This document shows, piece after piece, positions 25,001 through 36,715 of a stretch of 64,000 bases of DNA. Source of the DNA: Zhengitettix transpicula (lineage: Eukaryota > Arthropoda > Insecta > Orthoptera > Tetrigidae); assembly GCA_037074705.1 (NCBI GenBank), contig CM073591.1:85850032-85914031 (forward strand), in the 5' to 3' direction. The notes beneath the pieces were generated by a model, which searched no databases, was not told where the DNA came from, and saw only the letters and a list, made by a program, of their open reading frames with translations. The position numbers and the translations under genes are program-made. Position 1 is the stretch's first letter, and the number at the start of each line of letters is the position of its first letter.

Positions 25001-25470
25001 ACACTTTTATAACTATAACAAAATATAGTATTTTAGGATTATAAAACTTTAAATACGTATCAGAACGAGTTATGATCCTTCGCTAATATGCCATAATGAA
25101 TGATTGGAAGCAACCTCACCAGAAACAGAAACATAAAATAATTTATAATGAACTAATACGTGCTCACGTAAATTAATTTCGATGATTAAAATGACAATAT
25201 CAATAAAAATGGTGTTATATTTAACAATTTTATCGTCAACGTTTCAAGTATATATACTTTCCATAAAAACCCTCAGAAAGTTTATATTAATTTGAGTCTA
25301 TGTATATATTTTTGTTTATATCTTACTTTTACGAATAATATTGGTATATTTATAAAGTAAATGTTAAATTAATCAAATTTTCTTATTATTATTTACATAA
25401 AATAAAACATCTAATAAATTAGTTAGAATTGAAGAATTTATTTTTCTACAAGTTACTGTTCAGCATATTT
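22069..25470. other. Unassigned stretch with a 50-bp dispersed duplication
   Basis: A GC-richer patch at 22840-23070 has a 77-codon frame without recognisable motifs. The sequence 'cacgttttctttacttattt...' through 'ccacacttttataact' occurs at 24726-24775 and again, with one or two differences, at 24965-25014. The rest is AT-rich without a supported gene. Confidence 0.45.
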
Positions 25471-26690
25471 ACAATATGCATGTTGTCTAGAGCATCTCCA
25501 AAACACTCGTTTCTATTTACATTAACTTACGAAAACAAAACCGCCCAATTAGTTTCTTACTATCCATTTTCTTAAAAAACTACTCCTCTCCCAGCCTCAG
25601 TAAAAAAATTTCCCCCCTAATTCTCAAAACTCAATACGGATTCCCGTCAATTGTATACAATATCCAACTACGTAAATATATCTTTCGTAACCCTAAATTC
25701 CTGCATTGCCAAATTCATTGACGTAGAAAAAAGTTACGATTGAAATCCAACACTCCCTCCTCTCAAAAATAAAAAAATGTACTCAATGACACCCATTACA
25801 AATTACTGAAAAATTACCTCGATAACTACTTGTTCACACTCAAAATTAACTCCACCCTCTCCAAACCCCACCCCATTACCGCCGGCGTACCCCTATTAAG
25901 CATTCCTTCTTCCCTCCTGTTCAACATCTACTACCATGACATACAATAACATCCCTCAACTAATACTGTATTATTTGCGGACATCACCATCTTATACCAA
26001 ACTTCTTCTCCCACCACAGGACTTAAACCTCTCCAAAGGCACCCTCAATTCCCTAGACTGATGGTCCAAACAATGGAAAGTCAACATCAGCCCCTCCAAA
26101 ATCTCTATCCTATCTCTCACCCTATAAATAAATCCACCCACCTAAATTCCCGTCACCGTCTTATTCGCACAAAAAGAAAAGTAACCTACCTAGGTCTCAC
26201 ACATGACCCAAAACTATCCTGGCAAGCCCATAATAATAACCTCAACCCCAAAATTAACAATAAATTCATATGGTCCTACGTCTGCCGTATATATGGGGCT
26301 CCATTGCCAAGACCCACTCCCAAATGCTCCCAATTACCAAAAACAAAATTATACGTTTTATTAATAATACACCTTGGTTCCTAAGAAACTCCAAAATCCA
26401 CAAAGACATCCAAATTAATACCATCAGCACAATAAACAACAAATCCAAATCCTCACTAATCAAAAGTTCCCTAAATCACTCAAATCCGACTATAAAACGC
26501 ATTCATAACGCCCCACTCCACCGTCAAATGCCATCTAGTATCTCCCAATATATCTCATACTTTTCCTCCAACACTCACTCATTAATTGAGAAATTCTCTT
26601 GCCATCAACCCCAATATAACCAGCCCGATAACCCACTAATTCCATTCCCTCTACAAAACCCAAAATCTTTACAGTAATCATCAAACACCC
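25471..26690 (+). mobile_element. Jockey-like LINE remnant (reverse transcriptase)
   Basis: Decayed reverse transcriptase of a Jockey-type non-LTR element, read in shifting frames. Recognisable blocks in order are: 'NRPISFLLSIF' (about 25540-25572); 'QYGFPSIVYNIQL' (about 25630-25670), the equivalent of the QFGFR..HST block; 'ITAGVPLLSIPSSLLFNIYYHD' split across 25875-25940, where GVPQGS has become GVPLLS; 'LFADITILYQT' (25968-26000), where the second catalytic Asp of FADD is Ile; 'WKVNISPSK' (about 26074-26100); 'TYLGLTHDPKLSWQAH' (about 26183-26230); and 'NTPWFLRNSKIHKDIQINTI' (about 26366-26425). Frameshifts and stops lie throughout, so it cannot be active. The sequence after about 26680 may be its 3' UTR. 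Confidence 0.85.
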
Positions 26691-27050
26691 ATCTCATCTT
26701 CCAGAACACAAAAATCAAAATCTCAAGGGATGAAAAGCCACTGGACTCTCCGCCAACACAAGCCAGCATGTTAATTATTTCCCTTATTTATTGTAAATAC
26801 TTTGTAAATATATGAACTCAACAGAGAAATCCTAAGATAAAAGTTTCTAAAAGTAATAAAAAAGGAACTAACTTAATTTAAACACATATTATAAATAATA
26901 AACTTATTATAGCACTTTTCACAGGTATTTTTATTTAAAAATGAAATTTTAGATGAATAGAAAGGATTAAATCAAAATGTTGTTCATTCAGATACAGCAT
27001 ATTTTGCTTTACAATTTTTTTGTGTGTGTGTGTGTAGCCTGTTAATATTA
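26691..27050. other. AT-rich sequence, possible LINE 3' UTR
   Basis: Follows the Jockey-like remnant. It includes a (TG)n run at 27021-27036 and no other recognisable content. Confidence 0.4.
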
Positions 27051-27154
27051 ATTCTTTTTATATGTAATTCATCTACTGTACATTTGTGACGAATCATATT
27101 TCCTCTTAAGAGGGCTAATGGTGAATAAATTTATCTATCTATCTATAAAAAAAA
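27051..27154 (+). mobile_element. LINE 3' tail with hairpin and (TCTA)n end
   Basis: CCTCTTAAGAGG (27102-27113) forms a perfect stem. It is followed by GCTAATGGTGAATAAAT and then a (TCTA)n microsatellite. The LINE remnant at 58.4-59.4 kb ends in the same arrangement (CCTCATTTGAGG then AATAATTGAATAAAT). A 3' terminal hairpin followed by a short tandem repeat is typical of non-LTR elements whose reverse transcriptase recognises the RNA end. Confidence 0.55.
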
Positions 27155-28041
27155 GTCACAAACTTTTGTTCGTTGTTCAAGTGATTTGCGGTCCACTTGT
27201 TTTAATACTGTTGTTTCGGGCACTGTCACTTACTTCGTTACATTTTTTGGGCCAGAAAGTTAAAATAATAATGCCACTTCCAACACCAGTAGTATTTTTA
27301 TGTAGCGATAAATTAAGTCAGGTGCGGTTTTAATCTCTTTTTTTTTTATCCCTCTCTCTCTACAAACGACACTGAGAGGATCAGCGGACCCAGCTGTTCC
27401 CAGATCAGCGGCGGATTTAGGTATATTTCTGTCCACGGGCGAAAGAGGATAAGACCGCCTTCCACACATTTATCATTGTTGTTACTATGTTTTATGTTAT
27501 CAAGAGGATTCAAAGCACTTGTTGCTCACACACTTAGTAAATATATTAAACATTACTGCTATTATTTGTATTTACGGGTGTTTACATATATTAAAACACT
27601 AAATGAAATATTGGTAATTCAGCGTGTGTTCTATAAAATATTTCATATCTTTCAATGATACTGAATTTTATTTAGATAGAAAATTTATAATCAACTGTTT
27701 GAAATTGAAAGTTATATTATTATTATTAATTTATTTCTGGTTAATTAACGTATACTCGTAACTATTTGATTTCGCATTATATATCAGCAGCTTAATTTAT
27801 TTGTAAAAATTTTTTTTCCATTTTAGAAAAACGTTTTGACCGATATTAATTGGAACATGTTCATATTTAAGCTCTGCAATATATTTACTATTTAATATTA
27901 TCTGACAATTATCATTACATAAATAAGCAAATCAGCCAATATGCCATAAAAATGTATTAATTAATTAAAACACAGAACTTATTCCAATACAATGTTCCGT
28001 ATTCCATAATGTTTTCATTATTTAAGTATATTACCTGCTTA
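27155..28041. other. Unassigned AT-rich stretch
   Basis: The string 'cagcggcggatttagg' at 27405-27420 resembles a hAT-type terminal repeat from memory, but no inverted partner was found nearby. A 71-codon and a 60-codon frame show no motif. Confidence 0.35.
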
Positions 28042-28080
28042 CCTGAAGAAGTCCCAAAATTGTGGACGACACGTTGTATT
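28042..28080 (+). other. PLE-end-like motif
   Basis: CCTGAAGAAGTCCCAAAATT then GTGGACGACACGTTGTATTG has the same order as the motif downstream of PLE remnant 1 (CCTGAAGACG...GACGAAACGTCT). It is probably a solitary terminal fragment. Confidence 0.5.
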
Positions 28081-29608
28081 GAATTTTTATATTTTTAATT
28101 AATTAATACATTTTTCTGACTTTTATGCTTAATTACTTAGATGTTTCAACAGCCACAAAATATAAATGAGATTTTTATAGAAATTTAATTTAAGTATCTT
28201 TAGAATTTTGATTCAACTATCGGTACTTTCCGGTTGGAATTTGTATTACAAAACGTAAAATTCTTAACAATTTATATATTTTTTCAATATTTATTTTTCA
28301 ATACTTTATTAATTTTTATTCTGACATACGAAAGACGCATTTTAAGGTAGTCAAATTATTTTGTTCCTTGATGTATTTATTTTATTATTTGAAGGTGTGC
28401 TCAAATAAATGTTGAAGTGAAACTTAAGAGTTTTATATATATTTTACCAAAATATGCAAATTTAGATTGTTATTAAGAATTTTTTATAATTCGGATTGTT
28501 AAGAAAAAATTCCGAATGACTCATTAAAATTTTATGTTGATAAATGTTTTTATGAAATTTATATAATTTTTGTTTCTGTCACAAACCTTGTAGATAATAT
28601 AACTATATTAAATTTATTTATTTTATAATGATAAATATTATAGGAAGCAGATGAAAATAACCGTCCGCTACGGTAGTGATGCGTTGAAATTTTGCTGCAT
28701 CCTTTTTACTACTATATATATATCTTTCCACCTCTCGTTGTCCCCCTGATATTCTGTTTCAGGCTTGTCGCGTTATTCTGAGCGTGACACTGACATATTT
28801 TCTTGACACGTTTATGTATAGCTTTCCATTCTTTGCTGTTTTTATCTTTTCTATTCACTGCAACTATACTATAGCACATTTACATTCACATTCAATTTTT
28901 CCCCGGGAAAGACGAAACTCAAAGCGATATATCTTCCCATACGCGTCTGCGTTTGTTTTGAAAAGTTGGATTATGTTAATTACTTCGTAGAAATTGCAGA
29001 TATTCTACATTTTATAAGTATATTATCACTCGTTTATTTATGTGTTAACTACAGAAATATTTGAAATTAAAATAACGTCAGCGTTGAAAGCAAAATAATT
29101 AAAATAAATAAGTATCACCACTTGTGGTATTTAATTACAAAATTATTACTTACTTTTGTTTATTATTTGGATAATTATCCATCTAATTGTAGTAAAAATT
29201 CCCACCTATAGTAATAAAAATAAATGAATAAATAAAATTTAATAATTGGTATTCGTCCTCGTAATATCTGTTGGACATCGGTATTTACGGTCAATGTCTT
29301 TATTATAGCTCAAATTGTTTGGGGAATATGAGAATAGTGTCACATATTTACAAAAATTAGCCGTTTTAGCATTTTTTTGATTGTAATGCATTACTTTAAA
29401 AAAAATCAATCTCTAAGATCAGAATGAAAAAAGGTACAATTACAAAATGAAGGAGAATTATTTAATTTTTAGTAAGCGATTATAGCGAGGATTAACTTAT
29501 ATTATTTGAAGTATCGGTTTACATTCGGTTAATCTAACCGGTAGATGGTGACAGTTGAAATAAGATAATATAACCTTATGACGGTCACTGCTTTAAAATA
29601 CATTTATC
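28081..29608. other. AT-rich stretch
   Basis: No supported gene or repeat. A 68-codon frame at 28784-28990 has an aromatic-rich start but no recognisable family and no splice context. Confidence 0.4.
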
Positions 29609-29650
29609 AGGAAGCTTTCGGCCTTACTTGGCCATACTCATCCTTGATAA
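29609..29650 (-). other. PLE-end-like motif, minus strand
   Basis: The minus strand reads AAGGATGAGTATGGCCAAGT then AAGGCCGAAAGCTTCCTGAT. The internal GGCC...GGCC pairing and the GCCGAAAGC string follow the pattern of arthropod PLE terminal motifs as I remember them. Confidence 0.45.
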
Positions 29651-30099
29651 CAAACAATAAACATAATATTCGAAAAAGCCATAATAAACGAAATAATTAT
29701 AAGAAGCAAATTAAATAGTATCGAATAATTTTACAATTAAATTATAATGTTACTATATGTATAATAATAATATAAATAAATAAATGATATAATAACAAAA
29801 TTTCCACGTTGGGCGTTAATTGAAGTTACTCGAATTTAAAAATATACATTACACGTGTAAATTTTATTTTCACTAAATCATAATATAAATTTGACTTAAA
29901 AATACTCTTCACAGGATAATTTCCAGTAGTTTTATTTCAGAACAAAATGTATACACTTTTAATTTCTAAAAGGTATTGCGGAGTTCGTTTGCCAAACAAT
30001 CAGGAAATTTTCTAATTGGCTGTGTAGAATGCAAGACATAACAGTGTGGATCACACATGAATAAAGGAAATGTTTTTGGACAGCTTACAGTATTTCCCC
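29651..30099. other. AT-rich spacer
   Basis: Nothing is recognised. Confidence 0.5.
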
Positions 30100-30430
30100 G
30101 ATATGCCTGCGACGTGACGATGTAGGTACGGCCAGAGATTCCGAAACACGACCCTCGGACTGCGGAAGCCAGCCGATTAGGATGCCCTGGTTACCAAGAC
30201 ATGACCCTCGGACTGCAGAGTCAAGAATACTTGGCCCTCGTTGCAGGAAGTACAACTACTACACTCCTTATGAAAACCTGACGGGCAATCGAACCTTTCA
30301 CTGTGACGCTTTTCGGAGAAGTCCCTCTCCGAAATGCTCTTCCGAAATTCCGCGTCCAACATTAGCTCTCGTATCCAATACACCTTAGGATACAATTGGG
30401 AACACGTGACCAGTCCGCAAATCTAGACAC
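30100..30430. other. GC-richer island with a short internal repeat
   Basis: Base composition changes sharply here. 'acgaccctcggactgcggaa' (from 30149) and 'atgaccctcggactgcagag' (from 30201) are direct repeats with a period of about 53 bases. Overlapping open frames occur on both strands (68 and 72 codons) and neither has a recognisable motif. It may be an unrecognised transposon fragment or a conserved regulatory segment. Confidence 0.4.
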
Positions 30431-31715
30431 TCCTTACATTCCACAGGAATAAGTTCTTCTAGAAGAGTATGTCTGACAATCTAAGTTTTGAAATTGCCAA
30501 CAAGTACGATAACTGAAAATATTAAAGAGTCACTACAACTGGGTCGGGATGGTCTTGTTTTATATTCCGGTAATTAATGAAATTTTATTCATATATGAAT
30601 CATTTTGAATGTATATCGCCACTTAAATGTTTTCAATCGTATTTGTGTTTTTGTATTCATGTTTAATTCTACAACAGATAATAATGACATAGAATGCCGA
30701 AAGCTGAATGCTTTCAATACTACATAAATCCGTTTTTAAAGAGTTAGTATCACCAAAAGATTTTAATTACTTTCATATTCACATTATGTGGGAATATACA
30801 GAAATATTCTACAAGAGATCGCAGATTTAAGTTGCAATCTCGCTAAGTGCGACTAAGTGTAATGATACGTTCACCCTTGTTATTTTATTCACTTCTTTTC
30901 ATTTCATTCTACGTAACTAATGGTATACCCAATTAATGAATATTATTATAGTGCGATAAAAATTAAAATAAGATGGCACTTGGGGTGTCCGCGTGGATGG
31001 AGGATCTGATACTGCGTAAGTGTGATCGCAAACGGTTGTCCCATAAAATTCACTGAAAACAGTAGAATAAACTGGCTTTGTTCGGCAACGCTACTTGTCC
31101 CGCCCATCATTTTACACGTTCTTATTGATGGATTCAAGTTCACAGCCTTTGAGGGAAACAACAGCCAAGGGCGATCTACTTTTAATCTGATTATACACCA
31201 TTGTCAACAATTTTCAAAAGTAGACTAAGTGAGAATTATTTTAGTATTCATTTATTAGTTATCTATTAAGTCAATATTCTGAAAAATTATTTAAATATAT
31301 TATAAAACTTACTTAAATCCAAAATTTGAGAACTCTAGGGTTAAGGTTCATAAGTGGTTGAATGTCGCCAATGTCAAATAATTTTGGATTGTAACTTTTA
31401 CGTATTGAATTGCATTTATTTGGAAATTTAACTTTTTCAGTATTTCGGGTACAAAATATTGTAAATTATGCATGCACATTTTTTGCATTACCTGCTTCTT
31501 TTTTTCGTTGTAAAAATTGTTCTATATTTTCATTTAGTTTATATCAATTGCGGTCCGGAAATTCACTCTTTGTTTGGAAATTAGGTGAAACTACGAAAAG
31601 AATATTTGTGGCATGTTTAAACCTCTAACGTCACATCTTTATTGCATTTAAGGTACTCAGCGACCATTGCAACAGGTTTAAATTGATAAATATATTTTTT
31701 TGAAACTTGACTCGT
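30431..31715. other. AT-rich stretch without a supported gene
   Basis: Short open frames at 30946-31228 overlap on both strands and show no motif. Confidence 0.45.
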
Positions 31716-32110
31716 GATAACCATTGCAAACGAGCTGCTATCGAGCTATTTTGCCTCACCGCAGCAGCCCTGCAGTGAAGTGCTCCGAATCGCTGTGATG
31801 TCCCGGATGCCTGGTTTGCAATGCTGCCTAACGCCTATCAGTATAGCTAATTATTTCAATTACTGGCACTTGAACCCATCCTCCCTATAGCCTGCGACCG
31901 ACGGATTTATAGCCCATCATTCACTGCTCAGTCGACGTTTACGACCAGCATTTACAGCCAGCCATAAAACATTTAGGCCGAATCGTAAGAGTCCGGAACA
32001 TCCCGAATAAACGCTTGCGACAATCTTGCTTCGTCGAGTCGATACCAAAATCCGGGCCCGTGCTAAGTACTTCCGTCTAACAGCCCTGGGATATAGCATC
32101 TGCGGACGCC
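31716..32110. other. GC-richer segment, unassigned
   Basis: About 390 bases with near-balanced base composition inside AT-rich DNA. A 60-codon minus-strand frame at 31917-32099, rich in Arg and Ser, spans half of it. I recognise no protein family. An unidentified mobile-element fragment or a conserved non-coding element would both fit. Confidence 0.35.
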
Positions 32111-34165
32111 TTTTATGTTATCCATAAAGGAAAGTAATATTCGTTTCTATATGCGAATAACAAGCGGCACATCCTCGTTGTTCGTACAATAATAAAAGTC
32201 CTGACAGACGAAAGGTGTTAAATCATCATATATATTGTTTCTCTTAGGTCGAACAAATGTTTTATCTCCCTTATAAGCACTAAACAGAAACAATCCTCAT
32301 AAATGTGTAATTATACAGTGCTACTGCGTCTACATTTCAGCTTAAAATTAACAAATTAGTCGAAAAACATAAAAATTGATTTCAATCAACCTCAACTATA
32401 AAATTGTACTTTAATACGCTTTCATAGCTTTTGATCTGATTTTGATTGAAATAATTTCTTCTGTTCTAGAATTTATTCAATTTACCTATAGTAAATTAAC
32501 ACTCGATATCCATTCTTCATTGAAATCTTTAAAATAATTTCGTGAAGAAAGAGATCAATTCATTGTATGTTAAGCCTTTTGTGTATGTCTGTCGTAAATT
32601 AAATATAATTAAACTCATTATCTTGCATCAACGTCTATTTATTTTGATATTACAGAGCGGTTTCACGTTCATCACAATACTGTAATACAACTTCTCTCAT
32701 TATCGCGGAAACGATAACTACTACGTCACAACACATTATTTTATTTCTTTGTGTAATGTAAGACTGATTGAAAAGGTATGCTTCTGACCGGAAGTCGACA
32801 AGGTCAGCCAAGTTGTTGGAACGACGGCGTACTAAGTGATGGTCCAGTGTTTGATTCCCGGTCCTGTCGATATTTATCTATCCTAATTTGTTAATAACAA
32901 GTTACTTTCATCGACTACATGATGACTCTGAATTTTATAACTTCCAACTGATTGGCCGTGACTGTTGCCTCGCGACCATTACCTTTTAGGAGCATTGATT
33001 TAATTCTACCTATACTTTTATGGTTGTTCAGCGCTGTCAACGTTAACAACATATTTTTTCTATATATGTTCGTTATAATACATCACCTACAAATTTTAAA
33101 AACATGACATTTACTAGTAAATTATATTACTGGATGACCAATGAAATATGATCTTAGTCATATAAGAATTTATATCCAGGTAAGCACGGAATATAATTCT
33201 TCTCCAAAACGCCTTACTGGGAAGTTGAACTACTTTCATTAATAACATGAACCCGAAACTTCTAACGACACTTAAAGTGCAATTTATACGCATCAAAATT
33301 AATTAAAATCGTTAATAGTCAAATGATAGAAGAATTAAATAATACGTACAATGGTTTCAATATCAAATTTTTTGAACTAGAATTTCGATATTCTAGAAAA
33401 TAAAGTTAAATTCTCGACTAGTTCCAATAAGGCATATAAATTTATATCGTTCTATAGTAAAAATTGTTAATCATTAGGATCATTAGTAAGAGTCAGCTTT
33501 TTGTCTGTTCGTCCACGTTTGTTTTTGGCGTGCTTTCAACGTTACGCGCGTGAGCACCCAGCATTAACAAGGCTAGTCCTAGAGTGATAAAACTTGTTCG
33601 CTTATATTCCCAGTTAGGCGTGTAAAGTCACCTATAATCTGGTCTATTCGTTGTATTCCCAAATCTTTTCCTGTTTGTCTCCAATACCGTAAAACTACAA
33701 GGGATGTAGGATGGTAATCAGCTCCTATGTTAAAACTAAATATTCTCTTTCGAATTTATATTGCCTAACGAATCTTCCGTGCCCAGAATGAATATTCCCT
33801 GGCAAGTATAAACTGTATTTTATGTTTTGTGATTCTTTCCATGTCACGTTCCGTGACATCAGACATATGCTATCGTATTCAGATATACCGTTCACTTTCT
33901 TTAATACGAGTTTTTATAGACCGGCCGCTAACTCCTTCGGTCTAAAGGTTTAAGTATACTTGGTAAGGAAAATTCTTCCTGGATACGGGAGATTTGCGAG
34001 ACTATAGAAATATGAAAGAGACGGTTTAATGTTAATAGAAATGGTTTATATGATCTGCGTCCAGGTATAATTGATTCAGGGATAAATAGTAAAAGATTTC
34101 TGACACATTGAATCGATTGGATGACCTTGGACTCCTAGCTGCGTATATAAGCTATTTATTTACAA
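32111..34165. other. AT-rich stretch without a supported gene
   Basis: A string with a loose tRNA B-box ('gtgtttgattcccggtcc' near 32847) follows 'gacggcgtactaagtgatgg', but the arms do not pair well. Nothing else is recognised. Confidence 0.4.
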
Positions 34166-34453
34166 TTTTTTTTTTTTTTTTTTTTTTTTTGGGTAATAGG
34201 CTACATGAGGGTAATCCACGATCTGGCAACTCCCCTTTAATAGCATAGGAAGGGACTTGAAAGGGGGGATGCGGTAAGGTAGAAGAAGGCAGCCAAGGGT
34301 TAACTAGGGCCCCCGGGCTATGGTTTAAGGATCCTACCCGGCAATTGGCCTAAAAGTGATGCAGGGAAAAACCCTAGAAAACCTGCATCAGGTAGGTCGG
34401 GCATTTGGTACTTGTCCCACGCCCTTCCGGTAGCGGGAGAGGAGTTTGCTGTG
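34166..34453 (-). repeat. GC-rich 'GGCCAGCTGCC' repeat, copy F, minus strand, with poly(A)
   Basis: On the minus strand it begins inside the element at 'cacagcaaactcctctcccg' and continues through 'gtgggacaagtaccaaatgc', 'gccgggtaggatcctta', 'gcccgggggccctagttaac' and 'ctcatgtagcctattaccc'. It ends in an uninterrupted A25, read as T25 at 34166-34190. This is the clearest evidence that the family moves by retroposition with the A-tail at this end. The copy is 5'-truncated relative to B and E, and it is well preserved, so probably young. Confidence 0.85.
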
Positions 34454-36629
34454 AAATGTTATTTTTTCTCTTTAATATGATTCAAATATATTGATGGCTG
34501 CAGGTAAACAATATTGTACTTGTACACTTATGTAAATAGCATTTATAACGTTTCCTACACTATTTCGTGGGTCTGTATTATTTAGTAAAGTGTGACAAAC
34601 GTAGCTCAAAAACCAATAGCTACTAATGATGTTTCATAGACCACAAATACCATTAGTTGTCTTAAAGGATATAAGACACAGATTTTTCCCAGATGTTAGA
34701 CCTAAATGTCATCATGTAGACTCACTAAACATCCTTGTAAGGTTGTTAGAACAATAAATATAATTTTTGACAAGTTTAACGATATTTAATCGAAAATTAA
34801 TGAAAGTACAGACTGAACTGAATATTTATTTATATTAGCATATTACCAATAATTTTTTCGAATGCACATTTTAGAAGCGGTTTAAAATATTAGATCTGGT
34901 TTTCTGTCTTCTTAATTATATTCATAATGCTAAATTTGTTCCTTATCAAGAAACGTTTGACATACATTTCAAGATTGCGGATATTTATCTCATTTACAAG
35001 TACGTATAATTGCCTCAGAAATTGCTTCATGTTTGAAGCCCAACAATCTCATAATAAAAATATTAAATAGTATTGTAATAATTATGAAAATATTTTTCGT
35101 TCTTGGATTTTTAACAAATGAATATTACTGTCGTGGACATAGTGTTTGAAATTGGCTTTAAACCCAGATGGAAAAGATTTATTTTGGTTTACTTCTTTCT
35201 AATTTTCTACGATATTCACGCCATTTATTACTAGAAAAACTATCTATTAATTTGAAAATTCTTACGTCCATTTCTGTCTTTCTCTTTATCACGGAAATTT
35301 ACATTCATACAAATATACATCAATATCGGAAGGATTAAATATCTAAATAATTTAACTGTTTTTCACGAATATGTTTTATTAACATTGCATGCGTAAAATA
35401 CAGTTTGGAACTCATTAATTTTAATCTTACTTTTGAAACGACGTTTATCCGATAGTGTACGTGCATATGAATTAATAATATAACGCTATAAATGTTTAAA
35501 AGCTTTGTGGTATTACCCATTTGACTGTCAACGAATAAAAAGCTAAATAAATTAATTTTGGTGAATGAAGGTGCGGAAACGCAATTTTGGAAAATTTATT
35601 AATGCGGCTTGTTTAAGTATGAGATTACAGTAGTAATCTCTGTGTTCTAACGTAATTAAAACTAGTACGGAAAAATATTACAGTATATATCACATCAAAA
35701 CTTTGAGTTTTAATATGTAATATATAAATGTATTTTAGACGTATTTTAGAGTAAAAACTCTAATAAAATCCGTATCGACTAATGACGCAGTATGTGTTTG
35801 AACTACCCTGGATTAACTGTAAAAAAGGTAGGACAGGTTGAGTAAGGAAAAATCGCTAGTTTCACAGCTCCAGCCTTTGATTCCAGAGATGAGCTTGTAA
35901 ACCACTAGCCCACAGGAATTCAGCACGGAATTCAGGGCAAAGCTTCTGAGCGAAAATTAATTTGAGAGATTCATTTATAAATGCGGTAATACGTGACGAA
36001 TGATGCCTATATTCATACGTTAGCAACCACAGCCTACTAGTTTGAAATATTAATTACAGAGAAATACAGATGAATTAAATATAACATACATTCTGTCACC
36101 TGTACGTTTCCACCGACGTAAGTGTAAAATATGAACATTAATTTAACTTCTGAACTCATCTTACGATAATTATAATTATTAAAATTCAGATTAATTTTTA
36201 ATAAATATTTACATTCTTCCTATTGAAATTAATGTCATTTATTTAATTTGTAGAGAACATTATATTTCTTAGTAAAAAAATCCGTACTGTATTCTTAGCT
36301 AATATTTCGATAACTTTAATAGAGTTATAAAACCTTCAGATTACGAATAATTGTTTTTATTGTAAATTAAAATTCATTTTTTTACTATCTTTATTAGAGG
36401 CCCAATAGGCGGTCCTTAAATTGAGTTCTCACAAAAGCCGAGACATAATATTAAAAAATTGTAAATTCAACGAAGACTAAATTTTGTTAAACAAATTAAT
36501 TTTGTTATGTCTCTAAAACCTTTGTTTGTTAAAATTCATCCTTTATTCATTCAATTAATTTTATTGTTTATTACATTAATTGGCACTAATGTGGTGGCTT
36601 ATTTCAGTATTAACTATTTTGATTATTAG
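34454..36629. other. AT-rich stretch without a supported gene
   Basis: Nothing is recognised on either strand apart from chance open frames of about 60 codons. Confidence 0.5.
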
Positions 36630-36715
36630 AATATATATATATATATATATATATATAGAAAGTATTAATAACGCGACATTTCTTTACTTAAAGTACGTTA
36701 TATATATATATATAT
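36630..36715. repeat. Two (AT)n microsatellites flanking a short spacer
   Basis: (AT)n runs at about 36631-36657 and 36700-36714. The second is the target into which the following LTR element is inserted. Confidence 0.9.

Noticed and set aside
27405..27420. hAT transposon terminal repeat ('cggcggatttagg')
   Set aside because: No inverted partner or 8-bp target duplication was found nearby.
32820..32875. Possible tRNA-like B-box 'gtttgattccc'
   Set aside because: The surrounding arms do not pair and no A-box is convincing.
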